Part shown: positions 45,847-54,229 of the stretch, piece after piece
Layout of the letters: every line of letters starts with the position of its first letter
How positions within the stretch are numbered: the stretch's first letter is position 1
Assembly: GCF_020171985.1 (NCBI RefSeq)
Contig: NZ_JAIVAL010000001.1
Location: 744,001-808,000 of the forward strand
Source: Halobacillus halophilus
GTDB lineage: Bacteria > Bacillota > Bacilli > Bacillales > Halobacillaceae
Direction of reading: 5' to 3'
DNA: 64,000 bases
Position numbers and translations under genes: made by a program
Notes under the pieces: model-generated
Told to the model about the DNA's origin: nothing
Seen by the model: only the letters and a program-made list of their open reading frames with translations
Databases searched by the model: none

Positions 45847-46102
45847 ATAAAAAAGTCCCGTCCCTAAAAAAGGGACGAGACTTTTCATGGTCGTTTCGCG
45901 GTACCACCCTTGTTGACACCTGTAGTGCCCACCTCAGATTCAATAACGGAATAGATTCCGGACCACTTGGAAAGTGATCAGCTCCAGAGTGAAATTTCAG
46001 TAGTTGTAACGATAGAAGCACTTACAGTCTAAGGTGCTTCCTCCCTGAGATCGATTCCCAATTACTTACTAGCCTCTTTCTGCGCTTTTTTTATATAACT
46101 GC
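45847..46102 (-). promoter_or_regulatory. T-box leader of pheST
   Basis: The T-box motif AGGGTGGTACCGCG (45897-45910) is followed by a 15-bp terminator stem (45851-45885) with a T-run. The specifier is probably TTC (Phe) at 45991-45993, in CTGAAATTTCAC. Uncharged tRNA-Phe would stabilise the antiterminator. The specifier choice is by position only. Confidence 0.9.
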
Positions 46103-46108
46103 TTTCTT

Positions 46109-46137
46109 ATTATAGAGAATGAAAAAGCAGGATGCAA
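46109..46137 (-). promoter_or_regulatory. Sigma-A promoter of pheST
   Basis: TTGCAT (-35), 17-bp spacer, TATAAT (-10), directly after the stop codon of the methyltransferase gene. Confidence 0.75.
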
Positions 46138-46139
46138 CC

Positions 46140-46874
46140 CTATCCTTTCATATGGTACATCAGTACGGCTGCGGCTATCGAAACATTTAATGATTCTGCT
46201 TTCCCGTGAATAGGAATATAAACAAGTTCATTCGCTAAATCCACAAGGTTCTGGGAAATACCCTGTCCCTCATTTCCCACAATTAGAGCTGCTTTCTCCT
46301 GCGGCTGCAGTTTTTGAAAAGGAGTAGAGTTTTGAAGAGTAGAAGCCCATATGGATGCACCGCTGCTTTTCAAATCTTCTACATACTCCTCTAAATCACC
46401 CGTGAAATGAGGAATATGAAAAATGGAGCCCTGAGTTGCTCGAATAACTTTATCATTATAAGGATCCACCGTCCCCTTTCCCAGAACAATATGGTCAAAT
46501 CCAGCTGCATCTGCTGTGCGGATCAATGTTCCTAAGTTGCCTGGGTCCTGAACAGCATCCACTAACAATGTAAGGGGCGCTGGAGAATACTCCCATTTTT
46601 TCAGACCAACTACTGCCGCAACACCTTGAGGCGTTTCCGTTTCTGAAATGGCTGAAAACACCTGTCTGCTTACGGTTGTACATTTTGTATGCTCAGGTAC
46701 TGTAAAGCTTGCATCTTCACTGATAATAAATTCAACAACAGGCCAGTCGCTTTTCAGCGCTTCTTCAACTAAGTGATAACCTTCGATAAGGAAACGCTCT
46801 TCTCTGTTGCGATATTTTCTTTTATGTAGTTTTTTCCACTCTTTAACTTGTGAATTTTGAATGGATGTAATCAT
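46140..46874 (-). CDS. ysgA: SpoU/TrmH-family rRNA methyltransferase YsgA
   Basis: 244-residue SPOUT methyltransferase predicted to 2'-O-methylate RNA with SAM. It has an N-terminal substrate-binding domain (LHKRKYRNREERFLIEGYHLVEEAL) and the three SpoU motifs: DAVQDPGNLGTLIRTADAAG, LIVGNEGQGI and IPIHGKAESLNVSIAAAVLMY, which form the knot. The exact target nucleotide is unknown. It lies between sspI and pheS as in B. subtilis. Confidence 0.93.
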   Translation of the reverse strand: MITSIQNSQVKEWKKLHKRKYRNREERFLIEGYHLVEEALKSDWPVVEFIISEDASFTVPEHTKCTTVSRQVFSAISETETPQGVAAVVGLKKWEYSPAPLTLLVDAVQDPGNLGTLIRTADAAGFDHIVLGKGTVDPYNDKVIRATQGSIFHIPHFTGDLEEYVEDLKSSGASIWASTLQNSTPFQKLQPQEKAALIVGNEGQGISQNLVDLANELVYIPIHGKAESLNVSIAAAVLMYHMKG

Positions 46875-46908
46875 TGTCGTCCCTCATTTGTTCGTCTATT
46901 TCTAACTA

Positions 46909-46938
46909 ATCATACATAGGTTTTACCTGTTGGGTCAA
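46909..46938 (-). promoter_or_regulatory. Sigma-A promoter of ysgA
   Basis: TTGACC (-35), 18-bp spacer, TATGAT (-10), 35 bases before ysgA and divergent from sspI. Confidence 0.65.
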
Positions 46939-46992
46939 ACTAAGGGAGAAACTTTCATAAGAAAATTCAATATAAAGGAGGATTCCGTTAAA

Positions 46993-47211
46993 ATGAATCT
47001 TAACTTAAGACAAGCCATTCTTTCCAATGTAACTGGGCATAACTCAGAGCAATTGGAGGCAACTATTGATGATGCGATGCAAAAAGGCGAAGAAAAGATG
47101 CTACCTGGCTTAGGTGTTTTCTTCGAGATGCTATGGAAAGAGTCAGATGAGCAGGAGAAACAAGAAATATTAAATACATTAGAACAGAGTTTAAAAGAAC
47201 CTACCGCTTAA
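46993..47211 (+). CDS. sspI: Small acid-soluble spore protein SspI
   Basis: 72-residue minor spore protein made in the forespore. The sequence [17 protein letters not shown] and the segment [14 protein letters not shown] match B. subtilis SspI (71 aa) closely. ATG 46993 lies 11 bases after AAAGGAGG; an upstream extension to 46930 lacks a ribosome site. A sigma-G promoter is expected, but no convincing one was found (CATAAGA at the -10 region is imperfect). A terminator follows. Confidence 0.93.
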   Translation: MNLNLRQAILSNVTGHNSEQLEATIDDAMQKGEEKMLPGLGVFFEMLWKESDEQEKQEILNTLEQSLKEPTA

Positions 47212-47223
47212 ATCATGCATAAT

Positions 47224-47255
47224 AAAGACCAGCCCCATTTGGACTGGTCTTTTTT
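47224..47255. terminator. Terminator after sspI
   Basis: 9-bp stem AAAGACCAG / CTGGTCTTT followed by Ts on the plus strand; it may also end the convergent M42 peptidase transcript, whose stop is at 47259. Confidence 0.8.
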
Positions 47256-47258
47256 CTT

Positions 47259-48344
47259 TTATTGGAAAGTAATCTCCTGAACTTTATCTGCATCCAGTTC
47301 CTTGATTACTTCTACAATCAAACTAACTGCATTTTCAAAATCATCACGATGAAGCATCGCTGCATGAGAATGAATATAGCGGGTAGCAATTGTAATGGAC
47401 AAAGCAGGTACTCCGTCATGACTTAAGTGGATCGCTCCAGAGTCTGTGCCACCGCCTGCAAGAGAGTCAAATTGGTAAGGTATTTGATTCTTATCAGCCG
47501 TATCTGTGACAAAGTCACGTAAGCCCTTGTGAGAAATCATAGACGCATCATACAAAATGATTTGAGGTCCATCACCCATTTTACTGGAGGCATCCTTATC
47601 GGACACACCAGGGGTATCGCCTGCAATTCCTACATCTACACCAAAAGCGATATCTGGATTAATTAAGTTCGCAGATGTGCGGGCTCCACGAAGCCCTACC
47701 TCTTCCTGTACCGTACCTACACCATAAACTACGTTCGGGTGCTTTTCACCTTTTAGACGTTTTAAAACCTCAATAGCGATAGCACAGCCAATTCGGTTAT
47801 CCCATGCTTTAGCCAGAAGCATTTTTTCATTTTTCATCTGAGTAAATTCGAAGTATGGAACCACAGAGTCGCCAGGCTTCACTCCAAATTCTTCAGCCTC
47901 TTCCCGGCTTGAAGCACCGATATCGATGAACATGTCCTTAATTTCTACTGGCTTCTTCCGCTGCTCAGCAGGAAGAATATGCGGAGGCTTCGAGCCAATA
48001 ACGCCCGTTAAATCTCCCTTTCTTGTCATAAGAGTAACACGCTGGGCAAGCATTACTTGACTCCACCAGCCTCCGACCGTTTGGAAATAAACGTAGCCAT
48101 GATCATCGATACGGGTGACCATGAAGCCCACCTCATCCAAATGCCCTGCCACCATGACACTCGGACCTTTTTTATCTCCAGTCTTCTTAGCAATCAAGCT
48201 GCCAAGATTGTCTGTAAACACCTCATCAGCGAAAGGGGTAATATACCTTTTCATTACTTCACGTGCTTCTCTTTCATTTCCCGGTACACCTTTAGCATCT
48301 GTAAGGTCTTTCAGCATGGTCAGTGTTTCATCTTTTTTAGCCAT
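47259..48344 (-). CDS. ysdC: M42-family glutamyl aminopeptidase/deblocking peptidase YsdC
   Basis: 361-residue dinuclear-metal aminopeptidase of the PepA/FrvX group; cytoplasmic, no signal peptide. Metal and catalytic blocks visible: [31 protein letters not shown] (catalytic Glu-Glu), [10 protein letters not shown] and the late His in [13 protein letters not shown] 48344 follows AAGGAGG. In B. subtilis ysdC lies beside ysdA and ysdB, and the same genes are close by here. It probably recycles peptides. Confidence 0.92.
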   Translation of the reverse strand: MAKKDETLTMLKDLTDAKGVPGNEREAREVMKRYITPFADEVFTDNLGSLIAKKTGDKKGPSVMVAGHLDEVGFMVTRIDDHGYVYFQTVGGWWSQVMLAQRVTLMTRKGDLTGVIGSKPPHILPAEQRKKPVEIKDMFIDIGASSREEAEEFGVKPGDSVVPYFEFTQMKNEKMLLAKAWDNRIGCAIAIEVLKRLKGEKHPNVVYGVGTVQEEVGLRGARTSANLINPDIAFGVDVGIAGDTPGVSDKDASSKMGDGPQIILYDASMISHKGLRDFVTDTADKNQIPYQFDSLAGGGTDSGAIHLSHDGVPALSITIATRYIHSHAAMLHRDDFENAVSLIVEVIKELDADKVQEITFQ

Positions 48345-48427
48345 ATGTATTAATTCCTCCTTTTTATTTCCAAGTGTTATTATATATCTTTTTAAGCGAT
48401 TTCACAAAAAATTGCGTCTCTTTGCTC

Positions 48428-48910
48428 CTAATATCCCTGATCCTGCCGCTCATAATTCACTTCATTTTTAGCATGATATGCACGAACCAGTTCAGCTTCA
48501 CTAAATCCCAGCGTCTCCCCCAGGCTGAGGTAACTTCCAAATAATTCCTTATAATTTTGGTCATTTGTATGGTTATGAAACTGTTCTATAAGGGAATACA
48601 CCGCTAGAAAAGCTTCTGTTTGTGATGTGAAAGGTGTAACGGGCTGTGACTCATAACGGTGACCCAGATCCAACCCTAAGGATAGAATAAAATGAAGACC
48701 ATCTACGTATTCTTCCAAAATGGTTTCTTTTGCACTGGCTTGCTTGGTACTCCAGAATTTAAAGCAGCGTGTTTCATTTGCTAATTCTCCTAATTCCACT
48801 TGAAGAGCCAGGATCTTTTCTTTTACGTTTTCTGAGCTATTCAGTTGATGATGTGTTTCAATATAATGATCGAGCTTTTCCTGCATAAGGTATAAGGTTT
48901 CCCAATTCAT
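48428..48910 (-). CDS. Dimeric all-alpha dUTPase family protein
   Basis: 160-residue helical protein of the dUTPase_2/MazG-like fold, which hydrolyses dUTP to dUMP. The metal-binding helices are visible: LALQVELGELANETRCFKFW (ExxE) and ILEEYVDGLHFILSLGLDLG (ExxD). No trimeric dUTPase motif is present. ATG 48910 has GGAG nine bases upstream. It lies 83 bases upstream of ysdC and may be co-transcribed. Not part of the usual B. subtilis order at this place. Confidence 0.8.
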   Translation of the reverse strand: MNWETLYLMQEKLDHYIETHHQLNSSENVKEKILALQVELGELANETRCFKFWSTKQASAKETILEEYVDGLHFILSLGLDLGHRYESQPVTPFTSQTEAFLAVYSLIEQFHNHTNDQNYKELFGSYLSLGETLGFSEAELVRAYHAKNEVNYERQDQGY

Positions 48911-48960
48911 AAGATCTGACTCCTTCCAAAAAGCTTATCCTTAATAAATGTATCATTTTT

Positions 48961-48987
48961 TGAAACAAAACGACACTTCAACACGTA
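48961..48987 (+). promoter_or_regulatory. Sigma-W-type promoter of ysdB
   Basis: TGAAAC (-35), 17-bp spacer, CGTATA (-10), matching the ECF sigma-W pattern TGAAAC-N16/17-CGTA. It ends 37 bases before ysdB, which belongs to the sigma-W regulon in B. subtilis. Confidence 0.75.
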
Positions 48988-49024
48988 TATAAATTACTAA
49001 CCCAAAAATAGGGAGACGATAAGT

Positions 49025-49426
49025 ATGATCATCATCCTTTTCCGTATATTATTACTAATTGCTATTGCATTCATCTTATATACAGCCTACAAATTTGCTG
49101 TTAACCCACGAAGGAAACTGGAACTGGCACGTGATAAAAAAGACTTCTATTTTCATGATAACAAAGAAAACACAAAAGAGAACTTTCTTATGACTTATAA
49201 GGGGTTTGTATTTGAAGGGGAGAAATATTTAGGTACGACGGAGCATTCATTTGAGGTGGTTACGATTAACGTGAGCACCCATGAGCCAGAGAGGCTTCAA
49301 GGACTGGATCGAGAAGACATTTATTTTCTAGAGCAGGAAATCCTTATACGCTATCCTTATGCCTCCATTGAATGGAAATATCCTATTAACCGGCTAATTA
49401 TTCACCCTTTAGATGACAATTATTAA
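49025..49426 (+). CDS. ysdB: Sigma-W-dependent membrane-anchored protein YsdB
   Basis: 133-residue protein with one N-terminal membrane helix (2-23) and a soluble cytoplasmic part; segments NFLMTYKGFVFEGEKYLGTTE and FLEQEILIRYPYA match B. subtilis YsdB. Function unknown; membership of the cell-envelope stress regulon is known there. ATG 49025 has GGGAG upstream. A sigma-W-type promoter precedes it and a hairpin follows, so it is a monocistronic stress gene. Confidence 0.88.
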   Translation: MIIILFRILLLIAIAFILYTAYKFAVNPRRKLELARDKKDFYFHDNKENTKENFLMTYKGFVFEGEKYLGTTEHSFEVVTINVSTHEPERLQGLDREDIYFLEQEILIRYPYASIEWKYPINRLIIHPLDDNY

Positions 49427-49460
49427 AAAGGCTGCTTCACGGATGTGGACCAGCCTTTTT
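49425..49460. terminator. Bidirectional terminator between ysdB and the VTT protein
   Basis: 10-bp stem AAAAAGGCTG / CAGCCTTTTT with a 16-base loop between two convergent stop codons. Confidence 0.8.
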
Positions 49461-50033
49461 TTATGGAGCCGTATGAAAGAAATCTTTCCATACAAAGACT
49501 TCAATTTTCTTTCGGATGGTAAAACTTAGCACAACTAAAAAAATGGAAAATATGATCATCATGGGGATAGACAATAAAGAAATCCACTGCCCCATAGACG
49601 TGTAAACCACTGCTAAGGGAAAGTTTGCAAATAGAGAAGATTTTGCATACTCTTTGAAGTCCGCACTAATCTCCAGCAAGCAGTAAGATAGTAAATGGAA
49701 ATGAATAAAAGGAATCAAACGAAGAACAGCCACTTGTTTAACCGTTAAGTTCGCATTCTTTTTCATCCACTTTTCCTTCAGTCCTCGAAGTCTTTTCAAC
49801 CCGGATGGAACCAACCGGATCGTACGATAGAAAAGAAGGCTTGATAACATAGTACCAATAACTGAATAAGCGGTGCCCGCGATGGGACCAAACCATACCC
49901 CCCCCGTGATACACACAATCATCACCGGTAAAAACAGAAAAGGCCGTAATAAATGAATACCTATGAATAAGAGCGGTGCCCAGGCTTCTTGATGTTCGAT
50001 CCACGTAAGGATTGCAGAAGATGTCTCGCCCAT
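49461..50033 (-). CDS. TVP38/TMEM64 (VTT/DedA-like) membrane protein
   Basis: 190-residue membrane protein with about five helices. The VTT/SNARE-associated core is visible as FLFLPVMIVCITGGVWFGP, GTAYSVIGTMLSS and VLRLIPFIHFHLLSYCL. Related proteins in bacteria are proposed lipid transporters or scramblases; the role here is unknown. ATG 50033 follows GGAGGGGG. It lies 35 bases downstream of ysdA and probably shares its transcript. Confidence 0.82.
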   Translation of the reverse strand: MGETSSAILTWIEHQEAWAPLLFIGIHLLRPFLFLPVMIVCITGGVWFGPIAGTAYSVIGTMLSSLLFYRTIRLVPSGLKRLRGLKEKWMKKNANLTVKQVAVLRLIPFIHFHLLSYCLLEISADFKEYAKSSLFANFPLAVVYTSMGQWISLLSIPMMIIFSIFLVVLSFTIRKKIEVFVWKDFFHTAP

Positions 50034-50068
50034 TCAATCCCCCTCCCTAGCTACATCTTATGAAAAAA

Positions 50069-50356
50069 TCAGGAAAGGTAGAACTGTACAAACCCGTATC
50101 CAATCAAGCCTGCTTGAAGCGCAGCAAGTACAGGTAGTCCAACGGCAAAAAGGCGATGTTTGGTTTTATGGTGGAAGACATGCATACCTGCAAAACCTCC
50201 TAGCGCGCCTCCCAGAATAGCTGCAATCCATATCGTTTTTTCAGACACTCTCCACTGATTTTTCACTGCTTTCCTTTTGTCCCTTCCCATAAGATAGAAA
50301 CAGATCAGGGACATGACGATCACGCTTATAACTATAAATCCAAATGCTATTTTCAT
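50069..50356 (-). CDS. ysdA: DUF1294 membrane protein YsdA
   Basis: 95-residue membrane protein with three helices (5-22, 43-60, 70-92) and the DUF1294 signature (MGRDKRKAVKNQWRVSEKT, LGGALGGFAGMHVFHHKTKH). Function unknown. It lies after rplT as in B. subtilis; a strong terminator separates it from the ribosomal genes, so expression is by read-through or an unseen promoter. Confidence 0.9.
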   Translation of the reverse strand: MKIAFGFIVISVIVMSLICFYLMGRDKRKAVKNQWRVSEKTIWIAAILGGALGGFAGMHVFHHKTKHRLFAVGLPVLAALQAGLIGYGFVQFYLS

Positions 50357-50377
50357 TGTTTTCCCTGCCTCACATAA

Positions 50378-50413
50378 AAAAAGCCATTTCCAGGCGTTCG
50401 GAAATGGCTTTTT
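50378..50413 (-). terminator. Terminator of infC-rpmI-rplT
   Basis: Perfect 14-bp stem AAAAAGCCATTTCC / GGAAATGGCTTTTT with an 8-base loop. Confidence 0.85.
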
Positions 50414-50461
50414 ATAATAAAATTGTTTGTAAGACTTCAGCGTATTTACGCTTATAAGTCT

Positions 50462-50818
50462 TTATTTAAGTGCAGATTTAGCCTGCTCAGCAAGATTCGC
50501 GAATCCTTGCTCATCACTAATAGCAAGATCAGCAAGCATCTTACGGTTTACTTCAATACCTGCAAGCTTTAACCCGTGCATAAGACGGCTGTAAGAAATG
50601 TCATTTGTACGTGCTGCCGCGTTAATACGTGCGATCCATAGTCTGCGGAAATCACGTTTTTTCTGACGGCGGTCACGATACGCATACTGACCTGATTTCA
50701 TTACTTGTTGTTTTGCTTGTTTGAATAAAGCATGTTTTGAACCATAATAACCTTTTGCTAGTTTAAGGACACGATTACGACGCTTGCGTGTCACTGTTCC
50801 ACCTTTTACTCGTGGCAT
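50462..50818 (-). CDS. rplT: 50S ribosomal protein L20
   Basis: 118-residue, strongly basic protein needed early in 50S assembly. Start [16 protein letters not shown] and the segment [18 protein letters not shown] are typical. In B. subtilis L20 binds the leader of this operon and represses it; the matching leader structure is present upstream of infC. ATG 50818 follows GGAGGG; last gene of the operon. Confidence 0.98.
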   Translation of the reverse strand: MPRVKGGTVTRKRRNRVLKLAKGYYGSKHALFKQAKQQVMKSGQYAYRDRRQKKRDFRRLWIARINAAARTNDISYSRLMHGLKLAGIEVNRKMLADLAISDEQGFANLAEQAKSALK

Positions 50819-50848
50819 GGGAATCCCTCCTATTTATTCGTTCTGTTA

Positions 50849-51046
50849 TTAGTCTTTTGGAAGCATGTGCTTGATACGACGGTAGTCTCCAGCAGAAACT
50901 AGTGTGTCTTTACGAAGTTTACGCTTCTGTTTTGTAGATTTATTTGCGAACAAGTGGCTAGTGAAAGCGTGAGAACGTTTCACTTTACCTGTACCTGTTT
51001 TTTTGAAACGTTTTTGAGAACCTTTATGGGTTTTCATTTTTGGCAT
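50849..51046 (-). CDS. rpmI: 50S ribosomal protein L35
   Basis: 65-residue basic ribosomal protein ([20 protein letters not shown] start, [10 protein letters not shown] end). ATG 51046 follows AAGGAGG. It lies between infC and rplT, 30 bases from each. Confidence 0.98.
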   Translation of the reverse strand: MPKMKTHKGSQKRFKKTGTGKVKRSHAFTSHLFANKSTKQKRKLRKDTLVSAGDYRRIKHMLPKD

Positions 51047-51078
51047 GTGAATTTCCTCCTTTTACTTTTTACAATTTC

Positions 51079-51597
51079 TTACTTCTCGTTTAGAGGAGCA
51101 AGCATTAGAAACATACTACGACCTTCCATTTTAGGCTTGGTCTCAACCTGGGCAATATCTTTGCACTCTTCAGCTACACGCTCAAGTACATTCTGGCCAA
51201 GTTCTTTGTGTGTGATCGCACGGCCGCGGAAACGGACAGATGCTTTCACTTTATCGCCTTTACTCAAGAATTTGCGAGCATTACGAAGCTTCGTATTGAA
51301 GTCATGCTCTTCGATATTCGGACTCAGGCGAATTTCTTTAACCTTAATAATGGTTTGCTTTTTGCGAGCTTCTTTTTCTTTCTTCTGCTGCTCAAAGCGA
51401 TACTTTCCGTAGTCCATCACTCGGCAAACCGGAGGCTTAGCGTTAGGAGCTACCATAACTAGATCAAGATTTGCGTTAGCTGCAATATCTAATGCTTCAT
51501 TACGGGATTTAACTCCAAGCTGCTCACCATTTACATCGATTAGACGAACTTCACGGGCACGAATTTTCTCATTAACATTCATGTTATCCTTGCTAAT
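51079..51597 (-). CDS. infC: Translation initiation factor IF-3, with AUU start codon
   Basis: IF-3 binds the 30S subunit, checks start codons and keeps subunits apart. The best start is not the ATG at 51582 but ATT at 51597: GGAGG lies nine bases before it, and the five added codons (I-S-K-D-N) give the N-terminus expected from B. subtilis IF-3. The product is then 172 residues, with the N-terminal domain ([30 protein letters not shown]) and C-terminal domain ([15 protein letters not shown]). An AUU start is a known IF-3 autoregulation device. First gene of infC-rpmI-rplT. Confidence 0.93.
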   Translation of the reverse strand: MSKDNMNVNEKIRAREVRLIDVNGEQLGVKSRNEALDIAANANLDLVMVAPNAKPPVCRVMDYGKYRFEQQKKEKEARKKQTIIKVKEIRLSPNIEEHDFNTKLRNARKFLSKGDKVKASVRFRGRAITHKELGQNVLERVAEECKDIAQVETKPKMEGRSMFLMLAPLNEK

Positions 51598-51805
51598 ATT
51601 GAGCCACCTCCAACATATTTAGAAAACTTCTATTAGATCTGTCATCGACAAGAATTTTCAGCATAAAAAAAGTGTCGGTACACATACTGCACCCACACGT
51701 CTCCTAAGAAAACAAAGGAAATAATAACCTGCCAACTGCTTAAAGCGTCGATCAGGTGAGAAGCGGGTGCTTCTACTTGTCTCTAGATCCGTTCATTAAG
51801 TTACC
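51598..51805 (-). promoter_or_regulatory. L20-type autoregulatory leader of infC-rpmI-rplT
   Basis: The 200-base leader ends with an attenuator hairpin (51665-51698; GTGT and GGT pair with ACC and ACAC with one mismatch, then a T7 run). GCACCC (51765-51770) can pair with GGGTGC (51689-51694) in the attenuator arm, an alternative fold like the B. subtilis L20 leader. The segment AAGCACCCGCTTCTCACC is the recognisable core. Confidence 0.8.
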
Positions 51806-51811
51806 TAAACA

Positions 51812-51840
51812 ATAATAGCATGCCTATTGAGTAATGTCAA
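51812..51840 (-). promoter_or_regulatory. Strong sigma-A promoter of infC-rpmI-rplT
   Basis: Perfect TTGACA (-35), 17-bp spacer, TATTAT (-10) with TGC before it. Confidence 0.85.
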
Positions 51841-51929
51841 CAAGTCTTTTGTTCGTTTAACTACACTTTTAATAGCTTAAGGGATACTGAATTAAAAATC
51901 AAGGTCTGAATTGTAAACTTATGATTTAT

Positions 51930-51955
51930 AAACACGGGGACGCGTCCCCGTGTTT
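51930..51955 (-). terminator. Terminator of thrS
   Basis: Perfect 12-bp stem AAACACGGGGAC / GTCCCCGTGTTT with a minimal loop, just beyond the thrS stop codon. Confidence 0.8.
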
Positions 51956-51960
51956 ACCAC

Positions 51961-53907
51961 TTATTTCCTTAGCAGCTTCTGGTCAATCTCATTTCTAATT
52001 TCTTCTTTAAATTTGTCCACTGATTTTGTAGCTGAATCCTGTTCTCCATATCTGCGTACATTAACAGCTTTATCTTCTATTTCCCGATCGCCGACAACCA
52101 ATTGGAACGGTACTTTCTGAATTTGTGCCTCTCTTATTTTATAGCCAATTTTCTCATTTCGTTCATCTACTTCAACACGAATACCAGCCTGTCTTAATTC
52201 ATCTTCTAACTCTTTAGCATAGTCAAGGTGAGCATCAGCTGAAACAGGAATAATTTTCGCCTGAACGGGCGCAAGCCATGTAGGAAAGACTCCCTTATAT
52301 TCTTCTATTAGAAAAGCGACAAAACGTTCCATAGTTGATACGACGCCACGATGAATAACGACAGGGCGGTGGTCATTTCCATCTTCTCCAACGTATGTTA
52401 GATCGAACCGCTCTGGTAAATGGAAGTCGAGTTGAATCGTCGATAACGTCTCATCCTTACCAAGTGCTGTTTTCACTTGAACGTCGAGTTTCGGACCGTA
52501 AAAAGCGGCCTCGCCTTCAGCTTCCACGTATTCAAGCTTCATATCCTCCATTGTTTCCTTCAGCATGTCCTGGGCTTTATGCCACATTTCATCATTATCC
52601 ACATACTTTTCTTTGTCCTCAGGATCGCGGTAAGATAGTCGGAAATAATAATCATTAATTCCAAAGTCATGGTAAACCTCTTGTACAAGTCGCACAACTC
52701 GCTTAAACTCATCCTTCAATTGATCAGGACGGGCAAATATATGGGCATCATTTAAAGTCATGGCCCTAACACGCTGCAAACCTGCTAGAGCTCCTGACAT
52801 TTCATGGCGATGCATAGTTCCTAGCTCTGCAATCCTTACCGGCAGATTACGATAACTGTATAATTGGTTTTTATAAACCATCATATGGTGCGGGCAGTTC
52901 ATGGGACGAAGTACTAGGTCTTCATTATCCATTTCCATGACCGGGAACATATCATCCTGATAGTGATCCCAATGACCACTTGTCTTATATAAATCAACAC
53001 TGCCAAGAACAGGTGTGTACACATGATCGTAACCTAGACGTTCTTCTGTATCCACAATATATCTTTCAATCGTACGTCTGATTGTCGCTCCTTTTGGCAG
53101 CCACATAGGCAGTCCCTGTCCAACTTTTTGATTAACTGTAAATATTTCAAGCTCTTTCCCAAGCTTACGATGATCGCGCTCTTTAGCTTCTTCTAATAGA
53201 TGCAAATATTCTTCCAGCTGGTCTTTCTTCTCAAAAGCTGTACCATAGATACGCTGAAGCATTTTATTATCACTATCTCCGCGCCAGTATGCTCCTGAGA
53301 TACTGAGCAGTTTGAAAATTTTAATTTTACTGGTCTGAGGAACATGAACTCCCCGGCAAAGATCGAAAAACTCTCCTTGCTTATAAATCGTAACCTGCTC
53401 GCCCTCTGGAATATCATCTATTAATTCGAGTTTCAGATCATCTCCAATTTGACGGAACTTCTCTTTAGCTTCCTCGCGGGAAAGTTCAATTCGCTCTACT
53501 TCGAGGTTTTCATCTACAATCTTCTGCATTTCTTTTTCGATTTTAGGAAGATCTTCTGGAGTGATGGATTCTTCCATGTCAATATCATAATAAAATCCAT
53601 TTTCGATCACGGGACCTACACCCAGTTTTACATTCCCGTAAAGTCGCTTCACAGCTTGAGCCATTAGGTGAGCTGAAGAGTGTCTCAGCACTTCTAAACC
53701 TTCCGGGTTTTTATACGTAAGTATTTCAATCGTCCCATCTTCTTCTATTGGACGTCTTAAATCAAAAGGCTCCTCATTCAACTTAACTGCGAGCGCCTGT
53801 TTCTTTAACCCTGGCGAGATGGAATGGGCAATTTCTTCACCCGTGGTGCCTTGCTCATATTCTTTCACGTTTCCATCCGGAAATTTAATATTAATTACAT
53901 CGGCCAT
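51961..53907 (-). CDS. thrS: Threonyl-tRNA synthetase
   Basis: 648-residue class II synthetase. Domains: N-terminal TGS (1-62), editing domain with [17 protein letters not shown] and CRGVHVP, catalytic core with the zinc and motif segments [29 protein letters not shown] and [14 protein letters not shown], and a C-terminal anticodon-binding domain (about 535-648). ATG 53907 ([12 protein letters not shown]) lies eight bases after GGAG; ATG 53910 is possible, and a GTG at 53916 overlaps the ribosome site. Controlled by a T-box leader. Confidence 0.97.
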   Translation of the reverse strand: MADVINIKFPDGNVKEYEQGTTGEEIAHSISPGLKKQALAVKLNEEPFDLRRPIEEDGTIEILTYKNPEGLEVLRHSSAHLMAQAVKRLYGNVKLGVGPVIENGFYYDIDMEESITPEDLPKIEKEMQKIVDENLEVERIELSREEAKEKFRQIGDDLKLELIDDIPEGEQVTIYKQGEFFDLCRGVHVPQTSKIKIFKLLSISGAYWRGDSDNKMLQRIYGTAFEKKDQLEEYLHLLEEAKERDHRKLGKELEIFTVNQKVGQGLPMWLPKGATIRRTIERYIVDTEERLGYDHVYTPVLGSVDLYKTSGHWDHYQDDMFPVMEMDNEDLVLRPMNCPHHMMVYKNQLYSYRNLPVRIAELGTMHRHEMSGALAGLQRVRAMTLNDAHIFARPDQLKDEFKRVVRLVQEVYHDFGINDYYFRLSYRDPEDKEKYVDNDEMWHKAQDMLKETMEDMKLEYVEAEGEAAFYGPKLDVQVKTALGKDETLSTIQLDFHLPERFDLTYVGEDGNDHRPVVIHRGVVSTMERFVAFLIEEYKGVFPTWLAPVQAKIIPVSADAHLDYAKELEDELRQAGIRVEVDERNEKIGYKIREAQIQKVPFQLVVGDREIEDKAVNVRRYGEQDSATKSVDKFKEEIRNEIDQKLLRK

Positions 53908-53933
53908 CATAAACACTCCTTTTTTCTGTACTA

Positions 53934-54194
53934 AAAAACGCCCGTCCCATAGCTTCTTCAGCTAAGGGACGAGCGTTATTACTCGTGGTTCCACCCAAAA
54001 TTCCCGCATTCCATGCGGCTTCATTCATCCTTAACGGGGATTAGACGCTGCCCACTACTAAAAAGGTTCGTAAGCAAAGCTCAAAGGTGGTAAATATCGA
54101 AATCGTCAAGTAGGAGCTTTCAGCCGGTGGCTCCCTTCTCTAATCAAGCGTCATTTCGAATTGTTGTCCTTATCATAGCTGGTTATTTAAATAT
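53934..54194 (-). promoter_or_regulatory. T-box leader of thrS
   Basis: The T-box motif GGGTGGAACCACG (53984-53996) is followed by a long terminator hairpin (53937-53977) with a TTTTTT tail. The specifier is probably ACC (Thr) at 54089-54091, in ATTTACCACC. Uncharged tRNA-Thr should give read-through. Confidence 0.9.
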
Positions 54195-54200
54195 GTAGGT

Positions 54201-54229
54201 ATTATATCCATTATTCCGATGGAAATCAA
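54201..54229 (-). promoter_or_regulatory. Sigma-A promoter of thrS
   Basis: TTGATT (-35), 17-bp spacer, TATAAT (-10). The -35 overlaps the last codons and stop of ytxC. Confidence 0.75.

Noticed and set aside
45782-46021. 79-codon minus-strand open frame before pheS
   Set aside because: It lies within the T-box leader and its conserved RNA motif; no ribosome site.
46930-46992. Sigma-G promoter and longer start of sspI
   Set aside because: CATAAGA is an imperfect -10 without a good -35, and the 21-codon extension has no ribosome site and is not in SspI homologues.
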